A stretch of 11,328 nt of DNA from Dehalococcoidia bacterium. Lineage in GTDB: Bacteria > Chloroflexota > Dehalococcoidia > GIF9 > UBA5629. Location of the stretch: the NCBI GenBank assembly GCA_016927965.1, contig JAFGLP010000115.1:1-11328 (forward strand), given 5' to 3'. This document shows, in pieces, positions 4,774 through 11,087 of this stretch; the first letter of the stretch is position 1, and every line of letters begins with the position of its first letter. The notes beneath the pieces were generated by a model that searched no databases, was not told where the DNA came from, and worked only from the letters and a program-made list of their open reading frames with translations. The position numbers and the translations under genes were made by a program.

Positions 4774-6507
4774 TTACGCCAGTTTACGACCGCACTTCTT
4801 GCAGAAGTCAGCGTCCTGTTCAACAGGGGCGCCGCATTTAGGGCAGAAATTGGGTCTGTCCCCTGTATCCTCCTTGGCTACTGCCGTCTCCGTTTCACCG
4901 TCGGACGCCTTAGCGGCCGGCTGGGTCGTTGGTGCCGCTGCTCCAGCAGCGGCAGGGACCGGTCCGGCACTCTTGCGCAGCAGAAGAACAATGAGAAGGG
5001 CTGCCAGCCCGGCAATGATCAAAACTGCTGCCACAATTATGAGAATCGGGATAGTATAGTCCTGCGCCCAGTTGATCTGCTGCGTATATGGTGCCGTCAT
5101 GACATGTTCGCCATTTGCATTGAGCGGCCGGTTCACCGCACCGAGCGCCCCCAGAATATTCGGCAGAGGGACCAGCTGCAGCGACAGTTTATATGTAGCA
5201 GTGCTGTCTTTGAGCCACCACGAAGTCTCATTCACCGAGGGTTCATCGGATTTTAAAGTCAGCAGATAGTATGTGTCATAGACAGCCGTGGCGGTGCCGG
5301 CCCCGCTGACGGTAAACGAAAGGTCACGGTTGGGGTCAGAGCTGCCGCCAGGCAGGCTCCACGAGCGGAAAAGGTACTTGACGCCTTCCTCTACGGGTGG
5401 CATGACGGGGCTTGCTGCAGTAGAGCAGAATTCGCCCCCGATAGCATAATATCCCGCACCGGGCGGATGCGTTATACCGGCTGGCTGGCTGGCGGTATCT
5501 ATGAACGCCTCCTGTGCATAGTCGAAGTATGCGTAGTTATTCGTATCCGTCACCTGCTGATAATATGGCCCCTGTACGGCAAACCTGGTATTAGTGGCAG
5601 GGCCAGGAACGGTCTGATCGACCATCACCAGGTGGCTCTCGCAGGGGATGGAGGTATAGAGCTCCGATCCTCCCCCGGGCAGCATGCCATGTGCCTCGCC
5701 GTCAATTGTCACACTGGTCTGTCCATACGTCAGCCCTGGCCCGACCCCCACCTCGAAGTCGCAGGCGCTGGTGAAGTAAAATATAGCAGGATAATTAGCC
5801 CAGCAATCGACAAGCAGTATAAAGGGGCGGCTGACAGGCGAGCAGCAGCAAGTGCCCAGATCCTCGACCGTGGCTGTAACAGTATAAATGCCGCAGCTCA
5901 GCGGCCCGGGCGTACCGGAGATGACACCGGTGGCATTATCCGTCACGGATAGACCGACCGGCAATCCCGTTGCGCTCCACAGAAATGGCCCCACACCTCC
6001 GGTTACGCTCAGCGTCATTGTGTACGGCAAGCCCTCCCATGCCACCGGGTATGGGATAGGATCAATGACCATGTCGCAGGCAGCAGCGCCCGGCACCACG
6101 TTGATGGTGACCATAACATTGTCAGTAAACGGGCCACAGAAGGGCGGAGAGAATTCGGATACACCTACGAAGAAGGTCGCCGAAACGTCCCCCACCTGGG
6201 GGCAGCCGGTGAGCAGGCCGGTATTGGCATCCAACGTTGCGTAAGGGGGAAGTGCCGGCCAGAACCAGAAGAAGGGTTCCGGGGGAGGCACGCATGCGGT
6301 GCCCGTGGCTGAAAACTGGATTGAAAAGGGCTCGCACTCCGCCACGGTTATTACTGCCGCCGGGTCGGCGTGGATGTTGATGGCCTGAACAGGCTCCGTA
6401 TCCAGCACCATCCCGCCCGCGGCTGCTGTAAGCGCAATCAGGCTGCATATGCATATTCTGAAAAGACCTGCTGCCCATCGACTCTGCTTCAAATTAAATG
6501 CCTTCAT
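4774..6507 (-). CDS. single-pass Ig-like surface protein with cytoplasmic zinc ribbon
   Basis: A 577-residue protein. The chosen ATG (6507) has GGAGG at 6515-6519, seven bases upstream; the frame is open 57 bases further, but that part would overlap the preceding gene and lacks a ribosome site. Order: signal peptide (1-42, cut after PVQA), two He_PIG/putative Ig-like domains (about 45-138 and 142-233, the second with LPVGLSV...GVISGTP), a unique region (240-365), an InlB-B-repeat-like segment (about 368-420, YLFRSWSLPGG...ATAVYDTYYLLTL), a membrane helix (485-510), an Ala/Thr/Pro linker, and a final zinc ribbon with Cys555, Cys558, Cys569 and Cys572. The Ig part faces outside and the ribbon the cytoplasm. 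It follows the Cys-rich protein gene by 53 bases. Role unknown; adhesion or envelope sensing is speculation. Confidence 0.8.
   Translation of the reverse strand: MKAFNLKQSRWAAGLFRICICSLIALTAAAGGMVLDTEPVQAINIHADPAAVITVAECEPFSIQFSATGTACVPPPEPFFWFWPALPPYATLDANTGLLTGCPQVGDVSATFFVGVSEFSPPFCGPFTDNVMVTINVVPGAAACDMVIDPIPYPVAWEGLPYTMTLSVTGGVGPFLWSATGLPVGLSVTDNATGVISGTPGPLSCGIYTVTATVEDLGTCCCSPVSRPFILLVDCWANYPAIFYFTSACDFEVGVGPGLTYGQTSVTIDGEAHGMLPGGGSELYTSIPCESHLVMVDQTVPGPATNTRFAVQGPYYQQVTDTNNYAYFDYAQEAFIDTASQPAGITHPPGAGYYAIGGEFCSTAASPVMPPVEEGVKYLFRSWSLPGGSSDPNRDLSFTVSGAGTATAVYDTYYLLTLKSDEPSVNETSWWLKDSTATYKLSLQLVPLPNILGALGAVNRPLNANGEHVMTAPYTQQINWAQDYTIPILIIVAAVLIIAGLAALLIVLLLRKSAGPVPAAAGAAAPTTQPAAKASDGETETAVAKEDTGDRPNFCPKCGAPVEQDADFCKKCGRKLA
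4779..4808 (+). repeat. right copy of the 30-bp imperfect direct repeat
   Basis: Second copy of the repeat at 2068-2097 (26/30 identical). Here it lies inside the intact 3' end of the Ig/zinc-ribbon gene and encodes its final FCKKCGRKL. Since this copy is part of a complete gene, it is likely the parent sequence and the left copy the remnant. Confidence 0.6.
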
Positions 6508-6560
6508 CTCGCTACCTCCGCATCTATTACAAAAGAGGCCTGTTCCCCTGCTGCGACCGG

Positions 6561-8000
6561 TCACTTATACGTTCTGGGTTGTGTGTACGTTGAGCAGGCC
6601 TTGGTGGCCGCCGCCTGGGTGGAATAGCAGGTTCCCTGATACCTGGCACAGGACGCCGCCGTTGTCTGGAAGACCTTACCGCCGCTACAACACCAACAGG
6701 TCGACTGCTGCTGGCAGGCCTCGGTGGCTGCCCCCTGGGTGGAATAGCAGGTTCCCTGATACCTGGCACAGGACGCCGCCGTTGTCTGGAAGACCTTACC
6801 GCCGCTACAACACCAGCAGGTCGACTGCTGCTGGCAGGCCTTCAGCGCCTCAGCCTGGGTACCATACCAGGCGACGCCCATCTGCGCTGCCTGTGATTGG
6901 GTGCCCTGGTATACCGTTCCTTGATAGCAGTACCAGCCGAGCTGCGCCTGCTGACAGGCCTTCATTGCCTCGGCTTGGGAAGAAAACCAGCCACCTCCCA
7001 GTTGATTACACTGGGATTGAGTTGTCTGGCCGACCTTGCCGTCCTTGCAGCACCAGCCCTCCGGGTTGCAATACCTGGCCGCCTCAGCCTGTGAAGAGTA
7101 CCAGGGGGCCCCAACCTGGGCTGCCTGCTCACGGCTGCCCTGGAATAATGTTCCCTGATAGCAGTACCAGCCCGTTGCCGCCTGCTGGCAGCGCTTCATT
7201 GCCTCGGCTTCGGTGGCATAATAAGTGCCTCCTCTCCGAATACAGACTTCTTTGGTCGTCTCGGTCACAACGCCTTCGTCGCAGCACCATACCGTCTCCT
7301 GCTGGCTGTAGCAAAACCATTTTTGCTGATCATCCGGTGAATAGTAGCATGGCTCTTCAGAACACCTCTGCGTAAATCCGCGGCCTTCGGCATCTCCCTG
7401 CTTCAAACAATGCTTGCAGTCTTCCGGGCACTTGAAGAAATTGGGCTCAGCGCCCATCCTGGCAACGCCTGACGCGGTATTGAGTGTAGAATCGGTCTGC
7501 TCCAGCCACCTGGGCTTCTCAGCCTGTCCGTCCTGCTCGTCGCCGGGCTTACCAGTAGCCGCATCAGCAGGCTCCTCCTGCAACACGCTGGCATACTTGA
7601 TGGTTACCTTTTTCATTCTTTTGCCAGCGGTGTTGCCTGCCGTCAGCACGGCATCGAACGAATTGCTGCCACCCACCCTGATTTGATAGGTGGTCCTTCC
7701 TTCAACCTTTCCCTTAAGCTTGGTGGAAGAGGGTGCGGTAATCAGTTTAAGGATCTCGCTGGCTTCTTTTATCTGCACACTGGTGGCATTCCATACCTCG
7801 AATGTGTAGATCACAGATCCGCCGTCTTCTACTGTCAGGGCATCGGCATCAAAGTCCCTGATCTCCGGCAGGCTGCCCGCAGCCGATGCAGCCAGTGAAT
7901 CTGCCGCCCCCAATATAATGACTGCAACCATGCCCAGACACAGGCACACGGCGAAAAGGCCAGTCAAGCTGCGAATATTCCTGGACTTAGATATTCTCAT
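6561..8000 (-). CDS. secreted Cys-rich tandem-repeat protein with Ig-like domain
   Basis: A 479-residue exported protein I do not recognise by name. A signal peptide (1-39, hydrophobic core at 13-31, cut near LAASA) is followed by an Ig-like domain (about 44-137, with SVIYTFEVWNATSVQI) and an acidic linker. From residue 191 to the end there are 30 Cys. Residues 238-469 are six units of about 39 residues in two types: WCC...G.V.QTT...C...GG.WYS.QAEA..AC (type A) and GWYCYQGT.{2}QG...QAAQ.G..WY..QAEA (type B), in the order A B A B A A. No membrane anchor is seen after the signal. GGGAGG at 8008-8013 is seven bases from the ATG. The following gene encodes the Ig/zinc-ribbon membrane protein, a probable partner. 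Confidence 0.8.
   Translation of the reverse strand: MRISKSRNIRSLTGLFAVCLCLGMVAVIILGAADSLAASAAGSLPEIRDFDADALTVEDGGSVIYTFEVWNATSVQIKEASEILKLITAPSSTKLKGKVEGRTTYQIRVGGSNSFDAVLTAGNTAGKRMKKVTIKYASVLQEEPADAATGKPGDEQDGQAEKPRWLEQTDSTLNTASGVARMGAEPNFFKCPEDCKHCLKQGDAEGRGFTQRCSEEPCYYSPDDQQKWFCYSQQETVWCCDEGVVTETTKEVCIRRGGTYYATEAEAMKRCQQAATGWYCYQGTLFQGSREQAAQVGAPWYSSQAEAARYCNPEGWCCKDGKVGQTTQSQCNQLGGGWFSSQAEAMKACQQAQLGWYCYQGTVYQGTQSQAAQMGVAWYGTQAEALKACQQQSTCWCCSGGKVFQTTAASCARYQGTCYSTQGAATEACQQQSTCWCCSGGKVFQTTAASCARYQGTCYSTQAAATKACSTYTQPRTYK
6601..6720 (-). repeat. 120-bp tandem repeat, copy 2 (3' unit)
   Basis: This 120-base segment is followed directly by a near copy at 6721-6840; by direct comparison 116 of 120 bases agree. 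It codes for the last type A Cys-rich unit (CWCCSGGKVFQTTAASC...). Such identity points to recent duplication or ongoing conversion. Confidence 0.85.
6721..6840 (-). repeat. 120-bp tandem repeat, copy 1 (5' unit)
   Basis: Adjacent partner of 6601-6720, with 4 differences in 120 bases. The reading frame is kept because 120 is a multiple of three, so unit number can change without breaking the protein. Confidence 0.85.
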
Positions 8001-8078
8001 TCTTCAACCTCCCAACAAGAACAGTCCGGGGAAATTTAGCATCTAGCAAAATTAAAGGGCAATCATACCCGTAGATGA

Positions 8079-8107
8079 ATTCTGACACTTATTCTTATAG
8101 CTGTCAA
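8079..8107 (-). promoter_or_regulatory. sigma70-type promoter for the Cys-rich/Ig zinc-ribbon pair
   Basis: On the minus strand TTGACA (8107-8102, perfect -35) is 17 bases from CAGAAT (8084-8079, 4/6 to TATAAT). An A-run that could serve as an UP element lies just upstream (8122-8127). Transcription would start about 70 bases before the ATG at 8000. Confidence 0.6.
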
Positions 8108-8120
8108 TGTTCTGAGAACA
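8108..8120. promoter_or_regulatory. 13-nt palindrome abutting the -35 box
   Basis: TGTTCT (8108-8113), G, AGAACA (8115-8120) is a perfect palindrome touching the upstream edge of the TTGACA box. This is a typical place for an activator or repressor site. The half-site order GTTC...GAAC is the reverse of the Gram-positive LexA box, so the binding protein is unknown. Confidence 0.45.
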
Positions 8121-8138
8121 CTTTTTTAGGGGTAATTA

Positions 8139-8158
8139 CGGACGGCGGCCGCCGTCCG
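8139..8158 (-). terminator. GC-rich hairpin after the Cache protein gene
   Basis: CGGACGGCGG and CCGCCGTCCG form a perfect 20-base palindrome, 19 bases past the stop of the Cache gene. In RNA it gives an 8-bp GC stem with a GGCC loop. The transcript continues UAAUUACCCC with no U-run, so it is not a standard intrinsic terminator, but position and strength suggest it separates the Cache gene from the promoter downstream. Confidence 0.5.
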
Positions 8159-8177
8159 GCTATACAGGGCTCATATC

Positions 8178-9014
8178 TTAGCCTCCCAGCTCGGCCATCG
8201 ATACAATCCTCCACTCTATTCCGTGTAGCCCGACGGTGGTCCAGTAGGCGGTCTTCTTCACCGGCTGCCCGGTCGTATCGCTGAGAAAAGTATATACAGC
8301 CAAGCCTTTTTCCTGGACGACCATTTTCTTTCCCATAGCCAGCAGTTCGGGGTAATCCTGATACCGCTGGTCAGTCAGCAGGTTCCTGCCGGTCTCCTTT
8401 CCGCTGGAGCAGTAGATAGTCAGCCCGTCGGTCTGCGCCACATTTATCTTGATAGCCTTTAGCTCCGCAGCAGAACCAAGGGTCCCGCCGACCAGGTCCT
8501 CAGGTCTGAACAGGGCGCTGACTGAGCCCAGCACCTCGCCCTGCTCGGAGACCACCGGCCAGACAAGCACGACGGCATCGACACCTTCCACCGCCCTGAA
8601 GACATGACTTAGTATCGGCTGCCTTTCTTCATTGAGTTTATCAAAGAACTCTTTCGAGGCCTCCGTGGTGGCTGTGTCCGTGCCTTCGTACTGGCGGTAT
8701 TCCTCGGGCGCCACCGTGATCATCTTCCCCTGCGGGTCGGCGGCCGAGCAGTCGATCAGGTAGGAATATTTCCGGCACAATCCGTTCAATACATACCGGG
8801 TCTGCTCACCTTCCAGCCCGCTTTCAGCAATCTTTCCAGCCGCCTTGGATACGGCATTGTTCAGGTTCAACAACTTGGACTGCACGATTGACCGCACGTT
8901 CTCGGTGGCTGATTTAAGTTCCCGCTCATTTTGCACCGGGCCGACGCAGGCAGCCGTCACCACAATCAAAACAGCAGACAATATGGCAACGATTAATGTG
9001 AATGTCCTCTTCAT
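8178..9014 (-). CDS. free-standing extracytoplasmic dCache-domain protein, probable lipoprotein
   Basis: A 278-residue exported protein. Residues 5-22 are a hydrophobic signal, and VTAAC (19-23) fits a relaxed lipobox with Cys23. A helical stretch (28-66) leads into a double Cache sensor: the first lobe with YLIDCSAADPQGKMITV (85-101), LSHVFRAVEGVD (135-146) and VVLVWPVVSEQGEVLGSVSAL (148-168), the second with TDGLTIYCSSGKETGRNLL (195-213) and KTAYWTTVGLHGIEWRIVSM (254-273). Cache lobes bind small ligands such as amino or carboxylic acids. Unlike chemoreceptors and sensor kinases there is no second membrane helix or cytoplasmic output, so it may act as a binding or accessory protein. GGGGAGG at 9027-9033 is an unusually long 12 bases from the ATG. 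Confidence 0.75.
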   Translation of the reverse strand: MKRTFTLIVAILSAVLIVVTAACVGPVQNERELKSATENVRSIVQSKLLNLNNAVSKAAGKIAESGLEGEQTRYVLNGLCRKYSYLIDCSAADPQGKMITVAPEEYRQYEGTDTATTEASKEFFDKLNEERQPILSHVFRAVEGVDAVVLVWPVVSEQGEVLGSVSALFRPEDLVGGTLGSAAELKAIKINVAQTDGLTIYCSSGKETGRNLLTDQRYQDYPELLAMGKKMVVQEKGLAVYTFLSDTTGQPVKKTAYWTTVGLHGIEWRIVSMAELGG

Positions 9015-9040
9015 ATCCGGTAATTGCCTCCCCTTTAAGT

Positions 9041-9064
9041 CTGTTGGACAACAGCCCTATATTA
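9041..9064 (-). promoter_or_regulatory. possible promoter and dyad for the Cache gene
   Basis: TAATAT (9064-9059, minus) is a fair -10, with TTGCTC 18 bases upstream as a poor -35. CTGTTG (9041-9046) and CAACAG (9049-9054) are perfect 6-bp arms around two bases, covering the expected start site. The dyad is seen; promoter and operator roles are weakly supported. Confidence 0.3.
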
Positions 9065-9151
9065 TCTTAAGCCAGCGCCTGAGAGCAACGCCTGCCCCTT
9101 TATAATTTACTCTGTAAGCCAATATCTAATGCTGGAATGACGCCTTTGCCC

Positions 9152-10423
9152 TCAGCCCTCTTCGCAGGGTTCCCTGGTCACCAGGATCCTCTCGATTTTT
9201 AATCCTTTCATTTCCAGGATGGTCATTTTCAAGTTCTTATATCTCAGGTGCTCTCCCTGTACAGGGACCCTTCCCAGGTGGCTCAGCACAAAACCGGCCA
9301 TGGTCTCATAGTCGCCCGCAGGCAAATCAAAGCCCAGCTCATCATTGGCCTCCTTGATACGCAGCCCCCCATCCACCTCAAAGGTATTGGCGCCGACAGG
9401 GACTATATCCTCTTCTTCACCTATAATCTCAGCTCCAATATCACCGACTATCTCTTCAACCAGCTGATCGATGGTCACCATGCCGGCAATGCCGCCGAAC
9501 TCATCAACAACCAGGGCGACACGCTGTTTATTCTTTTTCATATCCGCCATCAGCGTCCCCAGCAGCTTGGTTTCAGGGACAAAGCAGGCAGGGCGGATAA
9601 AATTATCTATACTGTCTTCTTTACGGATGGCATTATTGGCCTGCGCCAGCAAGATGTCCTTCATATAAAGGACGCCGGTCACGTTATCACGGATATCCTC
9701 GTATACAGGGAACTTGGTATGGGGAGACTGTCGGTATATCTCCAGCAGATGTTCCAGGGTGGTACCCTGCTTGACCCAGGTTATATCCACCCGCGGGGTG
9801 AAGACCTCTTTTACCGGCCGGTCAGCAAACCGGAAGACGTTACGCAGCATCTCCGCTTCATCCTCTTCCCACACACCTTCAGCTTTTGCTATATTGACGG
9901 CTGTATAGAATTCTTCTTCAGATATGGTTGGTCTGGTATCAATCCCTTTGGCGCCTGCCCCGGTGATACGCTGCCCGATGTAGTTAAGGACGAATACAAA
10001 CGGGTACAGGACAGTCAGGATGAGATCAACGAAATGGGCCAGCTTCAGCGCCCATCTTTCGCCGTGACGAGCGGCCAGGCTCTTGGGAATGAGCTCAGCA
10101 AAGACAAGGGTCAGAATGGTCACCACTATAGTGGCGATGGCGGCGCCGAGGTTCTCGCCCCAGAATGCCACAGCCAGTAGCGTGCCGGTAGTGGCTACCG
10201 CCGTCTCAAAAAAATTGATGCCCAGCAGCACCGTAGCCAGGAACCTTTCCGGCTTGCTGATGATCCGGGCTACCACCCTAGCGTTGGCATTCTGGCTTTC
10301 GATAAGATGGCTTAGATGCAGTTTCTGGATGCTGATAAAGGCTGTCTCAACGCTGCAGAAGAAAGCAGAGCCCACCAGGCAGAACAGGAACAGGATCAGA
10401 TATATGAAGTGCTCATTATCCAT
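9152..10423 (-). CDS. CNNM/CorC (hemolysin C-like) family transporter with CBS pair
   Basis: A 423-residue inner-membrane protein with the complete family order. The CNNM/DUF21 domain (about 1-155) has hydrophobic segments near 5-24, 62-85, 93-112 and 130-150 and the signature FFCSVETAFISI (21-32). Two CBS domains follow (about 205-262 and 270-330), ending in the diagnostic VVDEFGGIAGMVTIDQLVEEIVGDI (305-329, conserved acidic/Gly core), then the CorC_HlyC transporter-associated domain (about 342-418). Family members move or protect against Mg2+/Co2+, with CBS domains sensing nucleotides and Mg2+. The ATG has no Shine-Dalgarno; TATAAA at 10438-10433 lies only nine bases upstream, so a leaderless mRNA is likely. 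It stands alone or heads the minus-strand set, 137 bases before the Cache gene. Confidence 0.92.
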   Translation of the reverse strand: MDNEHFIYLILFLFCLVGSAFFCSVETAFISIQKLHLSHLIESQNANARVVARIISKPERFLATVLLGINFFETAVATTGTLLAVAFWGENLGAAIATIVVTILTLVFAELIPKSLAARHGERWALKLAHFVDLILTVLYPFVFVLNYIGQRITGAGAKGIDTRPTISEEEFYTAVNIAKAEGVWEEDEAEMLRNVFRFADRPVKEVFTPRVDITWVKQGTTLEHLLEIYRQSPHTKFPVYEDIRDNVTGVLYMKDILLAQANNAIRKEDSIDNFIRPACFVPETKLLGTLMADMKKNKQRVALVVDEFGGIAGMVTIDQLVEEIVGDIGAEIIGEEEDIVPVGANTFEVDGGLRIKEANDELGFDLPAGDYETMAGFVLSHLGRVPVQGEHLRYKNLKMTILEMKGLKIERILVTREPCEEG

Positions 10424-10432
10424 GCGCTATAT

Positions 10433-10462
10433 TTTATACTACAAACACCGCTGCATTGCCAG
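10433..10462 (-). promoter_or_regulatory. promoter for a leaderless CorC-type mRNA
   Basis: On the minus strand TATAAA (10438-10433, 5/6) is preceded after 18 bases by CTGGCA (4/6 to TTGACA). The -10 ends nine bases before the ATG at 10423, putting the expected start within about three bases of the start codon. No ribosome site is present. Confidence 0.45.
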
Positions 10463-10586
10463 CAAACAGCGATCAGGAGCGCCCGGCAGTTTGTATACGA
10501 ATCCAGTTATTCCAGCTTAGGCAAGCGGGTCAGGCATGTGACTGGCAAACCTAAAATCCCTGGCGATTGTACACGTATGATAATAT

Positions 10587-10630
10587 CACCGGATTCCCGC
10601 TTCATACCCCCGCTTTTGAAGCCGTCGGTG
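10587..10630. promoter_or_regulatory. two-part dyad overlapping the lipoprotein -35 box
   Basis: Outer arms CACCG (10587-10591) and CGGTG (10626-10630) enclose inner arms GCTTCA (10599-10604) and TGAAGC (10617-10622), with 12 bases in the centre. The right inner arm overlaps the -35 box TTGAAG. The position, upstream of both divergent genes, suits a regulator site; the uneven internal gaps weaken a simple hairpin. Confidence 0.35.
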
Positions 10631-10645
10631 GCCCGATGTTATAAT
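10616..10645 (+). promoter_or_regulatory. extended -10 promoter for the lipoprotein and helicase genes
   Basis: TATAAT at 10640-10645 is a perfect -10 with TG one base upstream (10637-10638), the extended -10 element. TTGAAG (10616-10621, 4/6) lies 18 bases upstream. The start would be near 10652, giving a leader of about 77 bases before the ATG at 10729. Confidence 0.65.
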
Positions 10646-10728
10646 TAACCAGCAACCGCATGAATATCCCCATCACAAGGCAGCATATCACTTTAAATGC
10701 ATCCGCCACCGAGAGGAGGTTGGTCCGT

Positions 10729-11082
10729 ATGAAACTTATTCCAACACGTAAAACCATTATTTCAGCCTCAGCCGTTCTATTTACCCTGCTGGCGGCCTCA
10801 TCCGGCTGCTCCGGCGGGGCCGATGTGTATTTGCAGAATATCAGTGTGGGTTCATTCTCCGCCGACGGCAAACCCGTCACCGGTTTGCCCTCCCAGAACG
10901 CCAACATCGTCCTGAAAACGGGCGCCACCAAAATACTGGTCAACCAGTCAGGCAGCAAGACCATCATCACGCTGCAGCCTTCGGGGGCGGTCATCACTAG
11001 CAGCGATGAAGGGCTGTCTTTCACAGGCGTGGAAGAGGATCAGGTTGAGATCAAGTGGACCACGGACAACGCCACTAAATAA
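10729..11082 (+). CDS. small putative lipoprotein of unknown function
   Basis: A 117-residue exported protein. The ATG at 10729 is chosen because AGGAGGT (10714-10720) lies eight bases upstream and the product then begins with a clean lipoprotein signal: basic KLIPTRK, a hydrophobic stretch (9-23) and ASSGC with Cys27 as probable lipidation site. An in-frame ATG at 10660 is possible but lacks a ribosome site and would bury the signal. The mature part (about 28-117) is rich in Val, Ile, Ser and Thr and probably all beta; I know no domain for it. It lies under a strong promoter and five bases ahead of the helicase gene, so the two are co-transcribed. Confidence 0.75.
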   Translation: MKLIPTRKTIISASAVLFTLLAASSGCSGGADVYLQNISVGSFSADGKPVTGLPSQNANIVLKTGATKILVNQSGSKTIITLQPSGAVITSSDEGLSFTGVEEDQVEIKWTTDNATK

Positions 11083-11087
11083 AAATC

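Noticed and set aside
6508..6564. N-terminal extension of the Ig/zinc-ribbon protein
   Set aside because: The extension would overlap the previous gene, lacks a ribosome site and would precede a clear signal peptide; the ATG at 6507 has an ideal GGAGG.
6601..6840. CRISPR-like or phage-like repeat array
   Set aside because: There are only two adjacent 120-bp copies without spacers, both in frame inside a coding gene.
6449..7375. Plus-strand frame of 308 codons rich in Pro, Arg and Ser
   Set aside because: It is antisense to the Cys-rich repeat gene; its composition and repeats simply mirror those of that gene.
8108..8120. LexA (SOS) box
   Set aside because: The Gram-positive box is GAAC-N4-GTTC; here the order is GTTC-N3-GAAC, so the half-sites face the other way.
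9248..10180. Long plus-strand frame of 310 codons
   Set aside because: It lies wholly antisense to the CorC-type gene, whose domains are intact and in order; the translation has no recognisable domain and no ribosome site.
10660..10728. Upstream ATG for the small lipoprotein
   Set aside because: No ribosome site there, and it would bury the lipoprotein signal; the ATG at 10729 has AGGAGGT at eight bases.
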